A stretch of DNA of 64,000 nucleotides, from positions 806,001 through 870,000 of the forward strand of contig NZ_CP027845.1 in NCBI RefSeq assembly GCF_003015145.1, given 5' to 3'. Position 1 is the stretch's first letter. Every line of letters begins with the position of its first letter. The translations under genes and the position numbers were made by a program. The notes under the pieces were generated by a model, which was not told the origin of the DNA, ran no database searches, and saw nothing but the letters and a program-made list of their open reading frames with translations. The DNA comes from Candidatus Phycorickettsia trachydisci (lineage in GTDB: Bacteria; Pseudomonadota; Alphaproteobacteria; Rickettsiales; Rickettsiaceae). Positions 1 to 8,753 of this stretch are shown one piece after another.

Positions 1-673
1 GAGCAGCATAATGCAATGGCGTTTCACCTGTATTATTTTTGGCTTCAATATCAGCGCCTTTATCAAGTAGCATTTCTGCTATCCACCCCTCACTACACTG
101 TAGAGCAGCATGGTGCAATGGCGTTTCACCCCGTATATTTCTGACATTAACCTGTGCACCACTACTAACTAGTAACTCAACTGCCCTTGGGTTGTCATAG
201 GCAGCGTAGTGCAATGGCGTTTCTTCATTACTATCACGAGCTTCAATATTCGCCTCTCTATCAAGTAGCAACTTCGCTACTTTCACCTTACCGTGGATGG
301 CAGCTGTGTGCAATGGACTTCTGCCCTTGTTACCCAAATCTTTCATATCAAAGTTACACCTAGCTTCAATATCAACGCCTTTATCAAGTAATGATGACGC
401 CAATTCTACTGCGTCATATGTAGCAGCTACGTGTAGCAAAAAATTAAGTACTTTTACACATGTACTCTCAACAGCTATATGGATTAAAGATTGTATACCA
501 TGACTATTAATAATTGTATAAATATCTCCCATCACAGATCCTAATACTTCATCCTTCAAGCTATCTAAGTTTAAAGAAGAAGTATTGATCGCGGGATATG
601 CAGAGTTTAGAAAATTTACCATCAAATCTCTATCATCTTTGGCTACAGCCATTAATATATCTAATGTATTCAT
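1..673 (-). CDS. Ankyrin-repeat protein, C-terminus cut by window edge
   Basis: Reading the minus strand from the ATG at 673 gives about 224 codons with no stop up to base 1, so the 3' end lies outside the window. The first 60 or so residues (MNTLDILMAVAKDD...) are not repeat-like. After them come at least four ankyrin units with the usual TPLHYAA and VELLL/LLLDKGADIEA patterns. Ankyrin repeats are protein-binding scaffolds, and in Rickettsiales they are common in proteins delivered to the host. No signal peptide is seen. It is the third of three consecutive minus-strand ankyrin genes downstream of the ABC exporter. Whether it ends with the C-terminal domain shared by its two neighbours cannot be seen here. 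Confidence 0.85.
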   Translation of the reverse strand, partial: MNTLDILMAVAKDDRDLMVNFLNSAYPAINTSSLNLDSLKDEVLGSVMGDIYTIINSHGIQSLIHIAVESTCVKVLNFLLHVAATYDAVELASSLLDKGVDIEARCNFDMKDLGNKGRSPLHTAAIHGKVKVAKLLLDREANIEARDSNEETPLHYAAYDNPRAVELLVSSGAQVNVRNIRGETPLHHAALQCSEGWIAEMLLDKGADIEAKNNTGETPLHYAA

Positions 674-849
674 TGTTTAGTACCCTAATTTAGCTATATA
701 TGAATTATATAAAAAAATAATGCTACTTCCTAAATTTTTGGAAGCAAATGAATTAATGATTTAGATTTATCTTATTTGATTTGACAAAAGTTATAAGTTT
801 AAAGCAGTTAAAAAAACTGATTTATTAAGAATAATTCACTCTAATTAAC

Positions 850-896
850 CCCTTGTTAGTCCTATACTCTCATTAAAATGTGGATATTACTATAAA
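850..896 (-). pseudogene. Decayed 3' tail of an ABC permease gene (copy A)
   Basis: Immediately beyond the stop of the ankyrin gene ending at 899, the minus strand reads FIVIST in one frame. It then continues as DNA resembling the last codons of the permease at 4938-6068, with a small deletion that breaks the frame (…ATGAGAGTATA-GGACTAAC…). It is the more decayed of two such relics; the better one is at 3064-3120. The call rests on DNA and protein similarity seen by eye over about 45 bases, so it is weaker alone than together with the second copy. Confidence 0.5.
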
Positions 897-981
897 TTTC
901 AACCTTGTCCCTTACATTCTTCTATTCCACCAGAGCCAACGGTAGATAAACCTACATCTGAACATACTTCGGTAGGTAAAT
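897..981. repeat. Conserved ankyrin-gene 3' end, copy A (partner at 3121-3205)
   Basis: These 85 bases encode the last residues of the 673-residue ankyrin protein. They differ from 3121-3205, the 3' end of the next ankyrin gene, at about six positions counted by eye. The identity is clearly higher than in the ankyrin parts of the two genes, which suggests recent gene conversion or strong selection on the C-terminus (LPTEVC…STVGSGG…EECKGQ). On the downstream side the repeat continues into the permease-tail relic. Confidence 0.75.
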
Positions 982-2920
982 TATCAGAAATATCAGACAT
1001 TCCACTATGATCATTATCTTCTGTACCTTCATCTGTTTTAAGCTTCTTCGTAGCTGCTTCTGCTTGATTATTCGCTAAGGTCTGTCTTCGATGATCTCTA
1101 GTTTGAAACAACTCAGTCATATCCTTACCTAAGAGTTCAAATATATTCTTGGACGCTTCAGTCTTAGCTATTTTTCCTAGTGGGTAAGTTGGATCGATCA
1201 CCTTATTACCCAAATCTACTATATGCTTATCAATTTGTTCCCAATATTGATTAACTTTTTCATAAACTTTAGATGCAATACAGCTTAAAGACTCAAGGTA
1301 TGGGTCCGTTTGTTCAGATTCAATCGAAGAGAACAATTTCTTTAAATCCTCCAGTTTGGACCTAGCTAACAAGAATTTTTTTATATTAGTATCGTTATCT
1401 AAATCTAACTTTAGTTTTGGCACAAAGCCACTAGATTGAACATGCTTTTTTACTTTTTTTAAGAAATCTTTGCAAAAGGCATTATTATCAGCATTACTAA
1501 ATGCTTCCAATACATTTCTTAAACCATCCATGTTATTATTAGGCTCGTTAAGTTCATGTTTGATGATTTTATTTATATTCTTCTTTAATAAACTGGATAT
1601 AGATGATTTATTTAAATCTAAAAGCCCTTTATAATGACAGAAAAAAGATATCATTTCTACTTTTGATGAACCCACGAATTCGAGGACATTTTTACCTTGA
1701 TTATTTAAAACATAAACATCAGCTCCTTTATCAAGTAACCATTTCACTCTCTTTACATTACCGCTTTCAGCAAAGCAGTATAATAGCCTTTCTCCCCTAT
1801 GATTTTGGGCATTAATATCAGCTCCTCTGTCAAGTAGTAGTTCCACTACTTTCATTTCACCCTGAGTAGCAGCGCGGTGTATGGGTCCATCCCCGCTTTC
1901 ATTTTGGAGCTCAATATCAGCTCCCCTATCCAGCAGCAGCTGTACTACTTCCTCCTTACCATCTTGAGCAGCATAATGCAGTGGACTGTGACCCCCATCA
2001 CTTAGAGTATCGACCTCAGCACCTCTATCAAGTAGTAGTTTCATTACTTCAAAGTGTTTAACAGAGCTATGCAGTCCTCTAAACCCTTGATTAGATTTGG
2101 CCTCAATATTAGCACCTCTATCAATTAGTAGCTCCACTACTTTCACGTGGCCTGTTGTTGCAGCCCAGAGTAGTGGTGTAAAACCACTAATACATTGCGG
2201 CTCAATATCAGCTCCCCTATCAAGTAATAACCTCACTACATCCACTTGACCTGCTTTGGCTGCCATCTGAAGGGGCGTTTCGTGCCCAGCTTCAATATCA
2301 GCGCCTCTGTCAAGTAGCAGCTCCACCACTTTCACGTGACCTTCAGCAGCGGCCCATTCTAGTGGCTCTCGACCAGATGGCGCCTTAATATCAGCCCCTC
2401 TATCAAGTAATAACCTTACCATCTCCTCTTGACCTTTTTTAGCAGCAAGCTGCAGTGGTGTTCCGACATGAATGGATGAGGCATTAATATCAGCACCTCT
2501 GTCAAGTAGTAACCTCACTATATCTAATTGACCATTTTTAACAGCCAGGTGCAGTGGCCTTTGCCAGTAATCACTTTCAGCATTAACATCAGCTCCGCTT
2601 TCTATCAGTATCCTCGCTATTTCTTGACTGCCATGTTGGATAGCGCAGATTATCAGCGAAGAATCAAAATTAACTTTAACATTTATGCCTTTTTCAATCA
2701 AAAAAGATACCACTTGCGTATCATTTTTTTGGCAAGCTTTAGAAAGTAAAAAATATATCAATGCTGTACTACCTTCTTGACAAGCTTTAGATAGCAAAAA
2801 ATCACAGCATGATGAATCATATGTAAGTTTTTGTTGTATTACACCCTCTAATTTTTCCCTATCTGTAGTATGAAAATTAAAGATGAAATTTTCAAAAATG
2901 TCTTTAGGATGGTTTGTCAT
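899..2920 (-). CDS. Ankyrin-repeat protein with conserved C-terminal domain (673 aa)
   Basis: A short N-terminal region with a small internal duplication (FLLSKACQ appears twice) leads into about eleven ankyrin units at roughly residues 45-420, most with the regular LLLDRGADI spacing. The last 250 or so residues contain no repeats and are homologous to the end of the neighbour at 3123-4835. Shared blocks are LLDLNK..ISS, FCK.FL, LFQTRDHR and the extreme C-terminus LPTEVC.DV.LSTVGSGG. No signal peptide or membrane segment is visible. A role as a secreted effector is inferred from the family and the order, not shown. The repeat units are similar at DNA level, so copy number may vary between strains. 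Confidence 0.9.
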   Translation of the reverse strand: MTNHPKDIFENFIFNFHTTDREKLEGVIQQKLTYDSSCCDFLLSKACQEGSTALIYFLLSKACQKNDTQVVSFLIEKGINVKVNFDSSLIICAIQHGSQEIARILIESGADVNAESDYWQRPLHLAVKNGQLDIVRLLLDRGADINASSIHVGTPLQLAAKKGQEEMVRLLLDRGADIKAPSGREPLEWAAAEGHVKVVELLLDRGADIEAGHETPLQMAAKAGQVDVVRLLLDRGADIEPQCISGFTPLLWAATTGHVKVVELLIDRGANIEAKSNQGFRGLHSSVKHFEVMKLLLDRGAEVDTLSDGGHSPLHYAAQDGKEEVVQLLLDRGADIELQNESGDGPIHRAATQGEMKVVELLLDRGADINAQNHRGERLLYCFAESGNVKRVKWLLDKGADVYVLNNQGKNVLEFVGSSKVEMISFFCHYKGLLDLNKSSISSLLKKNINKIIKHELNEPNNNMDGLRNVLEAFSNADNNAFCKDFLKKVKKHVQSSGFVPKLKLDLDNDTNIKKFLLARSKLEDLKKLFSSIESEQTDPYLESLSCIASKVYEKVNQYWEQIDKHIVDLGNKVIDPTYPLGKIAKTEASKNIFELLGKDMTELFQTRDHRRQTLANNQAEAATKKLKTDEGTEDNDHSGMSDISDNLPTEVCSDVGLSTVGSGGIEECKGQG

Positions 2921-3063
2921 AATTAACTATATTGGAATATTTATTTTAATTATGGCAGAAAAATCTAGATATTCAAAATGATTTTGAATAGCCTAATCTA
3001 TACTAGGCATCCAAAGTTCTAACACTAGAAAACTTCAACATGAAAGATGGTAAAGAAGCCTTT

Positions 3064-3120
3064 TTAATCCAGGTTTGTGCTATATACCTTCATCGCAATA
3101 GCTGTGGATATTACTATAAA
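3064..3120 (-). pseudogene. Relic of an ABC permease 3' end (copy B)
   Basis: Read on the minus strand, this stretch translates without interruption as FIVISTAIAMKVYSTNLD followed by TAA. The intact permease at 4938-6068 ends FMVVITIIAMKVYKTNLD and stop, so 13 of 18 residues match and the stop is in the same place. A few bases after the stop (AAGGCTT) also match. The relic begins 2 bp beyond the stop codon of the 570-residue ankyrin gene. A second permease copy, or part of one, must once have stood here and its upstream part was replaced by ankyrin sequence. Seen directly; the history is inferred. Confidence 0.8.
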
Positions 3121-3205
3121 TTTCAAACTTGTCCCTTACATTCTTCTACTCCACCAGAACCAACGGTAGATAAAGCTACATCTGGACATACTTCGGTAGG
3201 CAAAT
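3121..3205. repeat. Conserved ankyrin-gene 3' end, copy B (partner at 897-981)
   Basis: Second copy of the 3'-terminal repeat. It covers the stop codon and the last residues of the 570-residue ankyrin protein and differs from copy A at about six of 85 positions. Copy B is fused downstream to the better-preserved permease-tail relic. Confidence 0.75.
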
Positions 3206-4835
3206 GATCAAAAATAGAATATTCTTCACCATTAGATTCATCTTTCATGCCTACATTTGCTATAACCTTTTGAGTGGCTTTTTCTATGATATTACCCCCC
3301 ATCCTTCCAAATACAACAGCTTTTTGCAGCTTCTCAAATAGAACAAACATCCTCTGAAGCTTAGGTAGCTTTTCCATTAAAGCATCAGTTTTTCGATGAT
3401 CTCTAGTTTGGAACAACCTATTTGCATCCACTTGATCTAAAAAATTCAACATGACCTTTAAACCTTTAGCGTGCCCTATGCTTCCTAATGGTTCAGTTGG
3501 TTCAATAACTCTTCTAGTCAAACTAACTATATAATTATCAACACTGTTATAAGATCTTTCAACTTCTGCTTTAGCTTCATTTACAATATTACTTAAAGGA
3601 TCTGCATATTGAATTGAAGATAACAATTCCTTGAACTCCTCACGATTAGCCTTGACTATTAAAAAACTCTTTATGTTATTAACTTGAGATAAATCAAATG
3701 TTGGCAATGAAGTAAAATTATAAGCATATTGCTTTATTGCTTCTAAAAAACTTTTACAAAAATTTTCATTACCAGCATCACTAAATATCTCAAATATATT
3801 CCTTAAACCAGTTAAAATAGCTCTAGGCTGATCTAATTTATCTAACTCATATCTAATAATTTGATCTACATTTTCTTCCAAAAAACTAGATATCACAGGC
3901 TTATTTAAATCTAAAAGTTGTTTATGGCAAGATAAAAGTGATACTGCTGTTTCATCTTCCTCCCACTCATACAAAAAATTCTCAAGAACATTTCTACCCC
4001 TATTATCTAAATCATGAGCCCTCACCCCATTGTCAATTAAATACTTTAATATTTTTAATCTCTCTTCCCTTCCAAAAGTTGCATGCAGCAACGTTTCCCC
4101 ATTATAGTCTTTAACATCTTTATCAGCGCCTCTTTCAATCATCAATCTTACTATCTTCAATTGAGTATCTACATTAAATTCATAATCGTTACCATAGTCA
4201 GAGTCATAATCTAAGCAACCTGTAGCAGCTTCATATAAAGGAGTTCGGCTCCAGATATCTTTAGCGTCTTTATCAGCATTTGCATCAAGTAATGCAATCA
4301 CCACCTCAACATTCCCCCCTCTTGCAGCATAATGTAATGGCGTTGCACTTTTATCATCCCTAGCATTCTTATCAGCATTTGCATCAAGTAGTATCTTCAA
4401 TACCTCAACATTCCCCCCTTTTGCAGCACAATGTAATGGCGTTGCACTTTTATCATCCCTAGCATCCTTATCAGCATTTGCATCAAGTAGCATCTTTACT
4501 ACCTCAACATGTCCCTCTATCGCAGCATAATGTAATGGCGTTCCACCATTAATACTCCTAGCCTCCTTATCAACATTTGCATCAAGTAGCATCCTCATTA
4601 CTTCTACTTCACCATTAATCGCAGCTGTATGAACTAAGGATAATGTACCGTCTTTATTTTCAGCGCAATAATAAGAACCAATTACCTGTAAATACTCCAA
4701 GATAATGTTACGCAAATCACCATGCTTTATAGAAACAGTGTTTACATCTTTAATATCACGAGACTTTAAAAACTCTGCCAATACACTTGGTTTGGGTTTA
4801 GCTAAATTCATTGAGGTATCAATTGACTCATCCAT
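3123..4835 (-). CDS. Ankyrin-repeat protein with conserved C-terminal domain (570 aa)
   Basis: The N-terminal 65 residues have no repeats. Ankyrin units follow at about residues 66-300 (four with the TPLHYAA…VKMLLDANADKDA pattern, then two more irregular ones). The last 270 residues match the C-terminal domain of the protein encoded at 899-2920, including LLDLNK, FCK.FLEAIK, LFQTRDHRK and the terminal LPTEVCPDVALSTVGSGG. No export signal or membrane span is visible. The gene starts about 100 bp downstream of the ABC permease on the same strand, but that gap has no obvious terminator, so read-through is possible. Likely host-interaction protein by family; its target is unknown. Confidence 0.9.
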   Translation of the reverse strand: MDESIDTSMNLAKPKPSVLAEFLKSRDIKDVNTVSIKHGDLRNIILEYLQVIGSYYCAENKDGTLSLVHTAAINGEVEVMRMLLDANVDKEARSINGGTPLHYAAIEGHVEVVKMLLDANADKDARDDKSATPLHCAAKGGNVEVLKILLDANADKNARDDKSATPLHYAARGGNVEVVIALLDANADKDAKDIWSRTPLYEAATGCLDYDSDYGNDYEFNVDTQLKIVRLMIERGADKDVKDYNGETLLHATFGREERLKILKYLIDNGVRAHDLDNRGRNVLENFLYEWEEDETAVSLLSCHKQLLDLNKPVISSFLEENVDQIIRYELDKLDQPRAILTGLRNIFEIFSDAGNENFCKSFLEAIKQYAYNFTSLPTFDLSQVNNIKSFLIVKANREEFKELLSSIQYADPLSNIVNEAKAEVERSYNSVDNYIVSLTRRVIEPTEPLGSIGHAKGLKVMLNFLDQVDANRLFQTRDHRKTDALMEKLPKLQRMFVLFEKLQKAVVFGRMGGNIIEKATQKVIANVGMKDESNGEEYSIFDHLPTEVCPDVALSTVGSGGVEECKGQV

Positions 4836-4937
4836 TGTTATATTATTTTAAGATTACCGTTAAAATAATATCATAATAATATCAATTATGAAAATTTTTG
4901 ATCAAGAATAAAATGTTAAAAACACTAAAAAGCCTTC

Positions 4938-6068
4938 CTAATCCAAGTTAGTCTTATACACTTTCATTGCAATGATTGTTATAACCACCATAAAAATGCA
5001 CAAAGGCCACATATGATGCCAAATTTCAGATAAAGTGCCCCCTTTAAGCATAACTCCCCTGACAATGCGTATTAGATAAGTAGCCGGAAGACAACTACCT
5101 ATCATTTGAGCCCATTCGGGCATACCTCTGAAAGGAAACATAAAGCCAGACAGCAAGATTGAAGGCAAGAGAAGAAACGTTGATGATTGCATGGCTTGCA
5201 TCTGATTTTGTGCAGCTGTTGATAATGTGAAACCTAACGCCAAATTGCAAACAATAAACATAAATAAACCCAAAACTAAAAGGAATAAACTTCCTAAAAT
5301 AGGCACTTTAAATACGAAATAAGCTGCAAGTAAAATTATAGTAAACTGAATATATCCTATAATGATATATGGCGCAATTTTTCCCGCCATAACCTCAATA
5401 GGTTTAACAGGCATTGATAAAAGGTTTTCCATAGTTCCCCTCTCCCTCTCCTTGGTCAAAGAAAGCGCCGTCATCATTACACATGTCATAGTCAAAACAA
5501 TCGCGATTAATCCCGGAACAATATTATAGCGGCTAATTCCTTCTGGATTGTATAATCGGTGAACACGAACTTCATAAGGAGGCTGAGAGGGGGCAATGGT
5601 CTCTAGCATACCGTAAGTATCTCTTCCTACTGCGCTGGCAACTGCTTGGTTTAGGATCCCTAGAGCTCCCGATATAGCAACAGGATCAGTTGCATCAGCC
5701 TCAACTAACAAATATGGCTTAGCTCCTCTTATCAAGTCACGGGTAAAGCCTTCAGGTATAGTAACCACAAATGTCACAAGACCTTCTTGCAGCAAGCTTC
5801 TAGCATCTCTCTCAGATTTGATCTCATCCGTAATTGTAAAATATCCTGAGTTATTTAATCCCGTTATGATATTACGCGCAATAATACCATGATCTGAAGA
5901 TAAAACTGCAGTAGCAAGGTTTTTAGGATCAGAATTAATTGCAAACCCGAACATAATCAGCTGCATTATAGGAATTGCGATAACCATCTTCAAGGTGCTC
6001 ACATCACGTTTTAGCTGTATGAATTCTTTTTTGAGTATTGCCCAAATGCGACGAAAAGATATGCTCAT
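4938..6068 (-). CDS. ABC-2 type exporter permease
   Basis: Integral-membrane half of an ABC exporter (376 aa). One membrane span lies near residues 27-47 (MVIAIPIMQLIMFGFAI). A large extracytoplasmic domain follows, then about five spans in the C-terminal half, including TKERERGTMENLLSMP just after the second span, a hallmark of the YhhJ/YbhS ABC-2 family. A longer frame opens at 6143, but I take the ATG at 6068. Its ATGA overlaps the stop of the ATPase gene by 4 bp, typical translational coupling, and MSISFRRIWAILKKEF fits the family N-terminus. Substrate unknown; relatives export drugs or other small hydrophobic compounds. Relics of its 3' end occur at 3064-3120 and 850-896. Confidence 0.92.
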   Translation of the reverse strand: MSISFRRIWAILKKEFIQLKRDVSTLKMVIAIPIMQLIMFGFAINSDPKNLATAVLSSDHGIIARNIITGLNNSGYFTITDEIKSERDARSLLQEGLVTFVVTIPEGFTRDLIRGAKPYLLVEADATDPVAISGALGILNQAVASAVGRDTYGMLETIAPSQPPYEVRVHRLYNPEGISRYNIVPGLIAIVLTMTCVMMTALSLTKERERGTMENLLSMPVKPIEVMAGKIAPYIIIGYIQFTIILLAAYFVFKVPILGSLFLLVLGLFMFIVCNLALGFTLSTAAQNQMQAMQSSTFLLLPSILLSGFMFPFRGMPEWAQMIGSCLPATYLIRIVRGVMLKGGTLSEIWHHMWPLCIFMVVITIIAMKVYKTNLD

Positions 6069-6991
6069 AGTAAATTCTCCATTTGTGCTTTTGTCATGTA
6101 ATGAATGAAAGCATCCTCCATAGATGGAGAAGATAGTTCCCAACTATATGAGGGATTGTTTCGATATGGCGCAGTAGCATTATTCAATGCTTCCTCATCT
6201 ATTCCGCTAACATGCAAACTTTCACCAAAAGGAGCAGCAGTTGTAACAGCTGGATGTTTTTCCAGCTCCCTTTGCAAACTAGCTAAATTCTCACCTTTAA
6301 CTACCCATGTAGTAAGACCGGCATTGTTAATCACCTCATCTATAGTTCCTTGAGTCATAATTTTGCCACCTGCAATATAAATAATTTTGTGACAACGCTC
6401 AGCTTCATCCATATAGTGCGTAGTCACCAATATGGTCACTCCTTCAGCAGCGAGTTTATGAATCTCGTCCCAAAATTCCCTGCGAGCTTTTGGATCAACC
6501 CCCGCAGTTGGTTCATCGAGAAGCAATAATTCTGGATTATGTAATGTACATGCGGCAAGGGCAAGCCTTTGTTTCCAACCACCGGACATACGACCTGCAA
6601 GTTGAAATTGATATTTTTCAAGCCCAAATTTTTCAATACATTCTTGCACTTTAGCCTTTTTATTATTTATACCAAACATATCTGATATAAATTCTAAATT
6701 CTCTTGCGTAGTCATATCTTCCCAATAACTAAATTTTTGTGTCATATAACCTACATTTTCTTGTATAAGTTGTGATTGCGTACGTATATCATAATCAAGG
6801 CACGTACCCTCTCCGCTATCAGGGGTTAAAAGACCGCATATCATCCTAATTGTCGTAGTTTTACCACTACCGTTTGGCCCAAGAAAACCATATACTTTTC
6901 CACGAGGCACTTGTATGTTTATATTATCTACAGCCCTTTTACCAGCAAAGCTTTTAGATAAATTATGCAGATCAATAGCATACTTGGCCAT
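6065..6991 (-). CDS. ABC exporter ATP-binding protein
   Basis: Nucleotide-binding subunit (308 aa) that powers the permease encoded directly downstream. The order of motifs is complete: Walker A GPNGSGKTT near residue 39, Q-loop in the MTQKFSYWEDMT region, signature MSGGWKQRLALA, Walker B LLLLDEPTAGVDP, and switch histidine in TTHYMDEAE. The C-terminal 80 residues form the accessory part seen in the YhiH/CcmA-like class. It lies 2 bp downstream of the adaptor gene and overlaps the permease start by 4 bp, so all three genes form one operon. Confidence 0.95.
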   Translation of the reverse strand: MAKYAIDLHNLSKSFAGKRAVDNINIQVPRGKVYGFLGPNGSGKTTTIRMICGLLTPDSGEGTCLDYDIRTQSQLIQENVGYMTQKFSYWEDMTTQENLEFISDMFGINNKKAKVQECIEKFGLEKYQFQLAGRMSGGWKQRLALAACTLHNPELLLLDEPTAGVDPKARREFWDEIHKLAAEGVTILVTTHYMDEAERCHKIIYIAGGKIMTQGTIDEVINNAGLTTWVVKGENLASLQRELEKHPAVTTAAPFGESLHVSGIDEEALNNATAPYRNNPSYSWELSSPSMEDAFIHYMTKAQMENLL

Positions 6992-6993
6992 TG

Positions 6994-7779
6994 CTACTTG
7001 TCTTCTATATTAATATCAACTGGGAGACCTGGGTTGAGGGATGTCTCGGGTTGATCAGTCTTGGCTTCAACCATAAATACCATTTTCTGCCTCGCATCTG
7101 TACTGTAAATTACCGGAGGAGTATATTCCGCCTGCTTTGCTATATATATGATTTTAGCTTTGATTTTCTTTGGGCATCCATCACATGATACAGTAACATA
7201 TTTCCCCTCAGCAATTTTAGGCAGTTGTTTTTGTGGTACAAAAAACCTAACTTTAACTTCGTTAGGAGGAAGCAGACTTACCACTGGTTTGCCAGCTTGA
7301 ACAAACTCCCCTGGCAAAAAGAATGTGTTTTCAATATAGGCATCGTTAATAGCCAAAGGGGCTGAATCTTGCAATTTCTTTTCAGCAGAAACAAGGCTTT
7401 GATTTGCGGCATCTAGTTTTGCTTTAGCAGCGTTATAATTAGCTTGTTGTTTATCAAAATCAGCTTGACTTATGGTTTTAGATTTTAAAAGCTCTTGAGA
7501 TCTTTGATACGTTTTGGTGCTCTCATCAAATACAGCTTCCAACTGACGTATGTCAGCCTTAGCATTCTCTATTGCAGCTTTAAGCTCAACATCATCCAAA
7601 GCAAAAAGCTTATCTCCTGTTTTAACAACGTCTCCTCGATGAACATATAGATTTTTTAGAGTCCCCGAAGTTGTGGGAGTGATATATTGATATTCCCCCT
7701 CGACGTAGCCATGCAAACTTACCTTGTTTTGGTTACAGCTTGTGAGCAGTAACAATAAAAAATAAAAGTGATAACGCAT
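6994..7779 (-). CDS. HlyD-family membrane fusion protein, probable lipoprotein
   Basis: Periplasmic adaptor (261 aa) of the ABC exporter, first gene of the operon. The N-terminus is a short hydrophobic stretch ending LLLTSC, a lipobox, so the protein is probably lipid-anchored after cleavage before Cys15. The sequence then shows the split lipoyl domain (GTLKNLYVHRGDVVKTGDKLFALDD), a coiled-coil hairpin (residues about 65-140) and the beta-barrel with FFLPGEFVQAGKPVVSL. Relatives (YhiI/YbhG) bridge an inner-membrane pump to a TolC-type channel. No TolC gene is in the window. The start is the ATG at 7779. Confidence 0.88.
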   Translation of the reverse strand: MRYHFYFLLLLLTSCNQNKVSLHGYVEGEYQYITPTTSGTLKNLYVHRGDVVKTGDKLFALDDVELKAAIENAKADIRQLEAVFDESTKTYQRSQELLKSKTISQADFDKQQANYNAAKAKLDAANQSLVSAEKKLQDSAPLAINDAYIENTFFLPGEFVQAGKPVVSLLPPNEVKVRFFVPQKQLPKIAEGKYVTVSCDGCPKKIKAKIIYIAKQAEYTPPVIYSTDARQKMVFMVEAKTDQPETSLNPGLPVDINIEDK

Positions 7780-8082
7780 TTTTTGATTTATATTTTAATA
7801 AAAATTTTAATCAAGCATCAAGTCTTAAAAATCATTATTTTTGACCATTATTTAGGAAAAATTGAGTAAAAAACCGGATAATAAATAACCACCCAAAAGC
7901 AAAGGAAAAAATTAATCTTTAATATGATTAAATATAGTTTTTTTAATATTAAAGCTTTACAATATATATTATATCTTATTTATTTTATATTTAGTAAAGC
8001 TAATATTTTCTAACTTTAAGATAAATATATCTTGATTTTTATAATCAATAGTATATAGTATTGAGTTATTAACAACTAAAAG
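7780..8082. other. Intergenic, divergent promoters expected
   Basis: About 300 very AT-rich bases separate the divergently transcribed exporter operon and the small ankyrin gene, so both promoters should lie here. I see no RNA gene, no coding potential and no convincing hairpin. Many -10-like TATAAT variants make any single promoter assignment by eye unreliable. Confidence 0.4.
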
Positions 8083-8676
8083 ATGAAAAAAATGTTAAGA
8101 GTTATACAAAATTATCCTACAGTAGCAATAGAAGATTCGGATCAAGAAGAAAATATGGTAATAACAATAGAAGATCAAGAATATATCCGTGATTTTTTCA
8201 GCGCTTCACTTACTGGACACCCAGATATCATGAAGGAGATTATATCGATCTCAGATCTGGGCGCAAATATTGTTAATGCATCAGATAATAGGGGCACAAG
8301 CCCATTACACTGCGCTGCAACAAGAGGGCATGAAGATGTAATAGAGTTCCTACTCAGTCAGCCAAACATTAACATAAACCCTCGAGATGATCAAGGTCAA
8401 ACCGCTTTACATTTAGCTGCGGAAAAAGGATATTTGAACGTAATCAAATTACTAATGAATGCTGGCGCTCAAGCTAGTATTCCAAATCATAAAGGAGAAA
8501 CGCCTGTAGATTGGTTAAAATTTTGGGCTACAACAGAAAATAAACTTGATATCGTAAGTGAAACGTTAGATGCGATGGAGGATGCACTAATGGCTCAGAA
8601 CAACTCTACGCACCATGATGATGCACTAATAGTAGGCCATAACAACTATACAAACTCTCATTATATTGGAGATTAA
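8083..8676 (+). CDS. Small ankyrin-repeat protein (197 aa)
   Basis: Two clear ankyrin units (about residues 68-135: GTSPLHCAATRGHEDVIEFLL and QTALHLAAEKGYLNVIKLLM) and a degenerate third unit lie between an acidic N-terminus and a polar tail rich in Asn and His. The first ATG at 8083 is used; a second ATG follows four codons later and is equally possible. No signal peptide or membrane segment. It shares no conserved tail with the larger ankyrin proteins of the window, so I treat it as a separate family member of unknown role. Confidence 0.82.
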   Translation: MKKMLRVIQNYPTVAIEDSDQEENMVITIEDQEYIRDFFSASLTGHPDIMKEIISISDLGANIVNASDNRGTSPLHCAATRGHEDVIEFLLSQPNININPRDDQGQTALHLAAEKGYLNVIKLLMNAGAQASIPNHKGETPVDWLKFWATTENKLDIVSETLDAMEDALMAQNNSTHHDDALIVGHNNYTNSHYIGD

Positions 8677-8677
8677 A

Positions 8678-8706
8678 TACCCCCCCATAAGTGGGGGAAT
8701 ATTTAG
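8678..8706. terminator. GC-rich hairpin between convergent genes
   Basis: A run of seven C and a run of five G, separated by ATAAGT, can pair as a strong 5-bp all-GC stem flanked by AT bases that partly pair. It lies between the ends of the ankyrin gene (plus) and the thiolase gene (minus), where a shared terminator is expected. There is no clean T-run on either side, so function is uncertain. Confidence 0.4.
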
Positions 8707-8753
8707 GAATCACGCGAGCAATTCTGACGTCAAAAGTGCCCAACTAACTACTT

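Noticed and set aside
6069-6143. Longer permease start at 6143
   Set aside because: The extra 25 residues lie in the ATPase gene; the ATGA overlap at 6065-6068 and the family N-terminus support ATG 6068.
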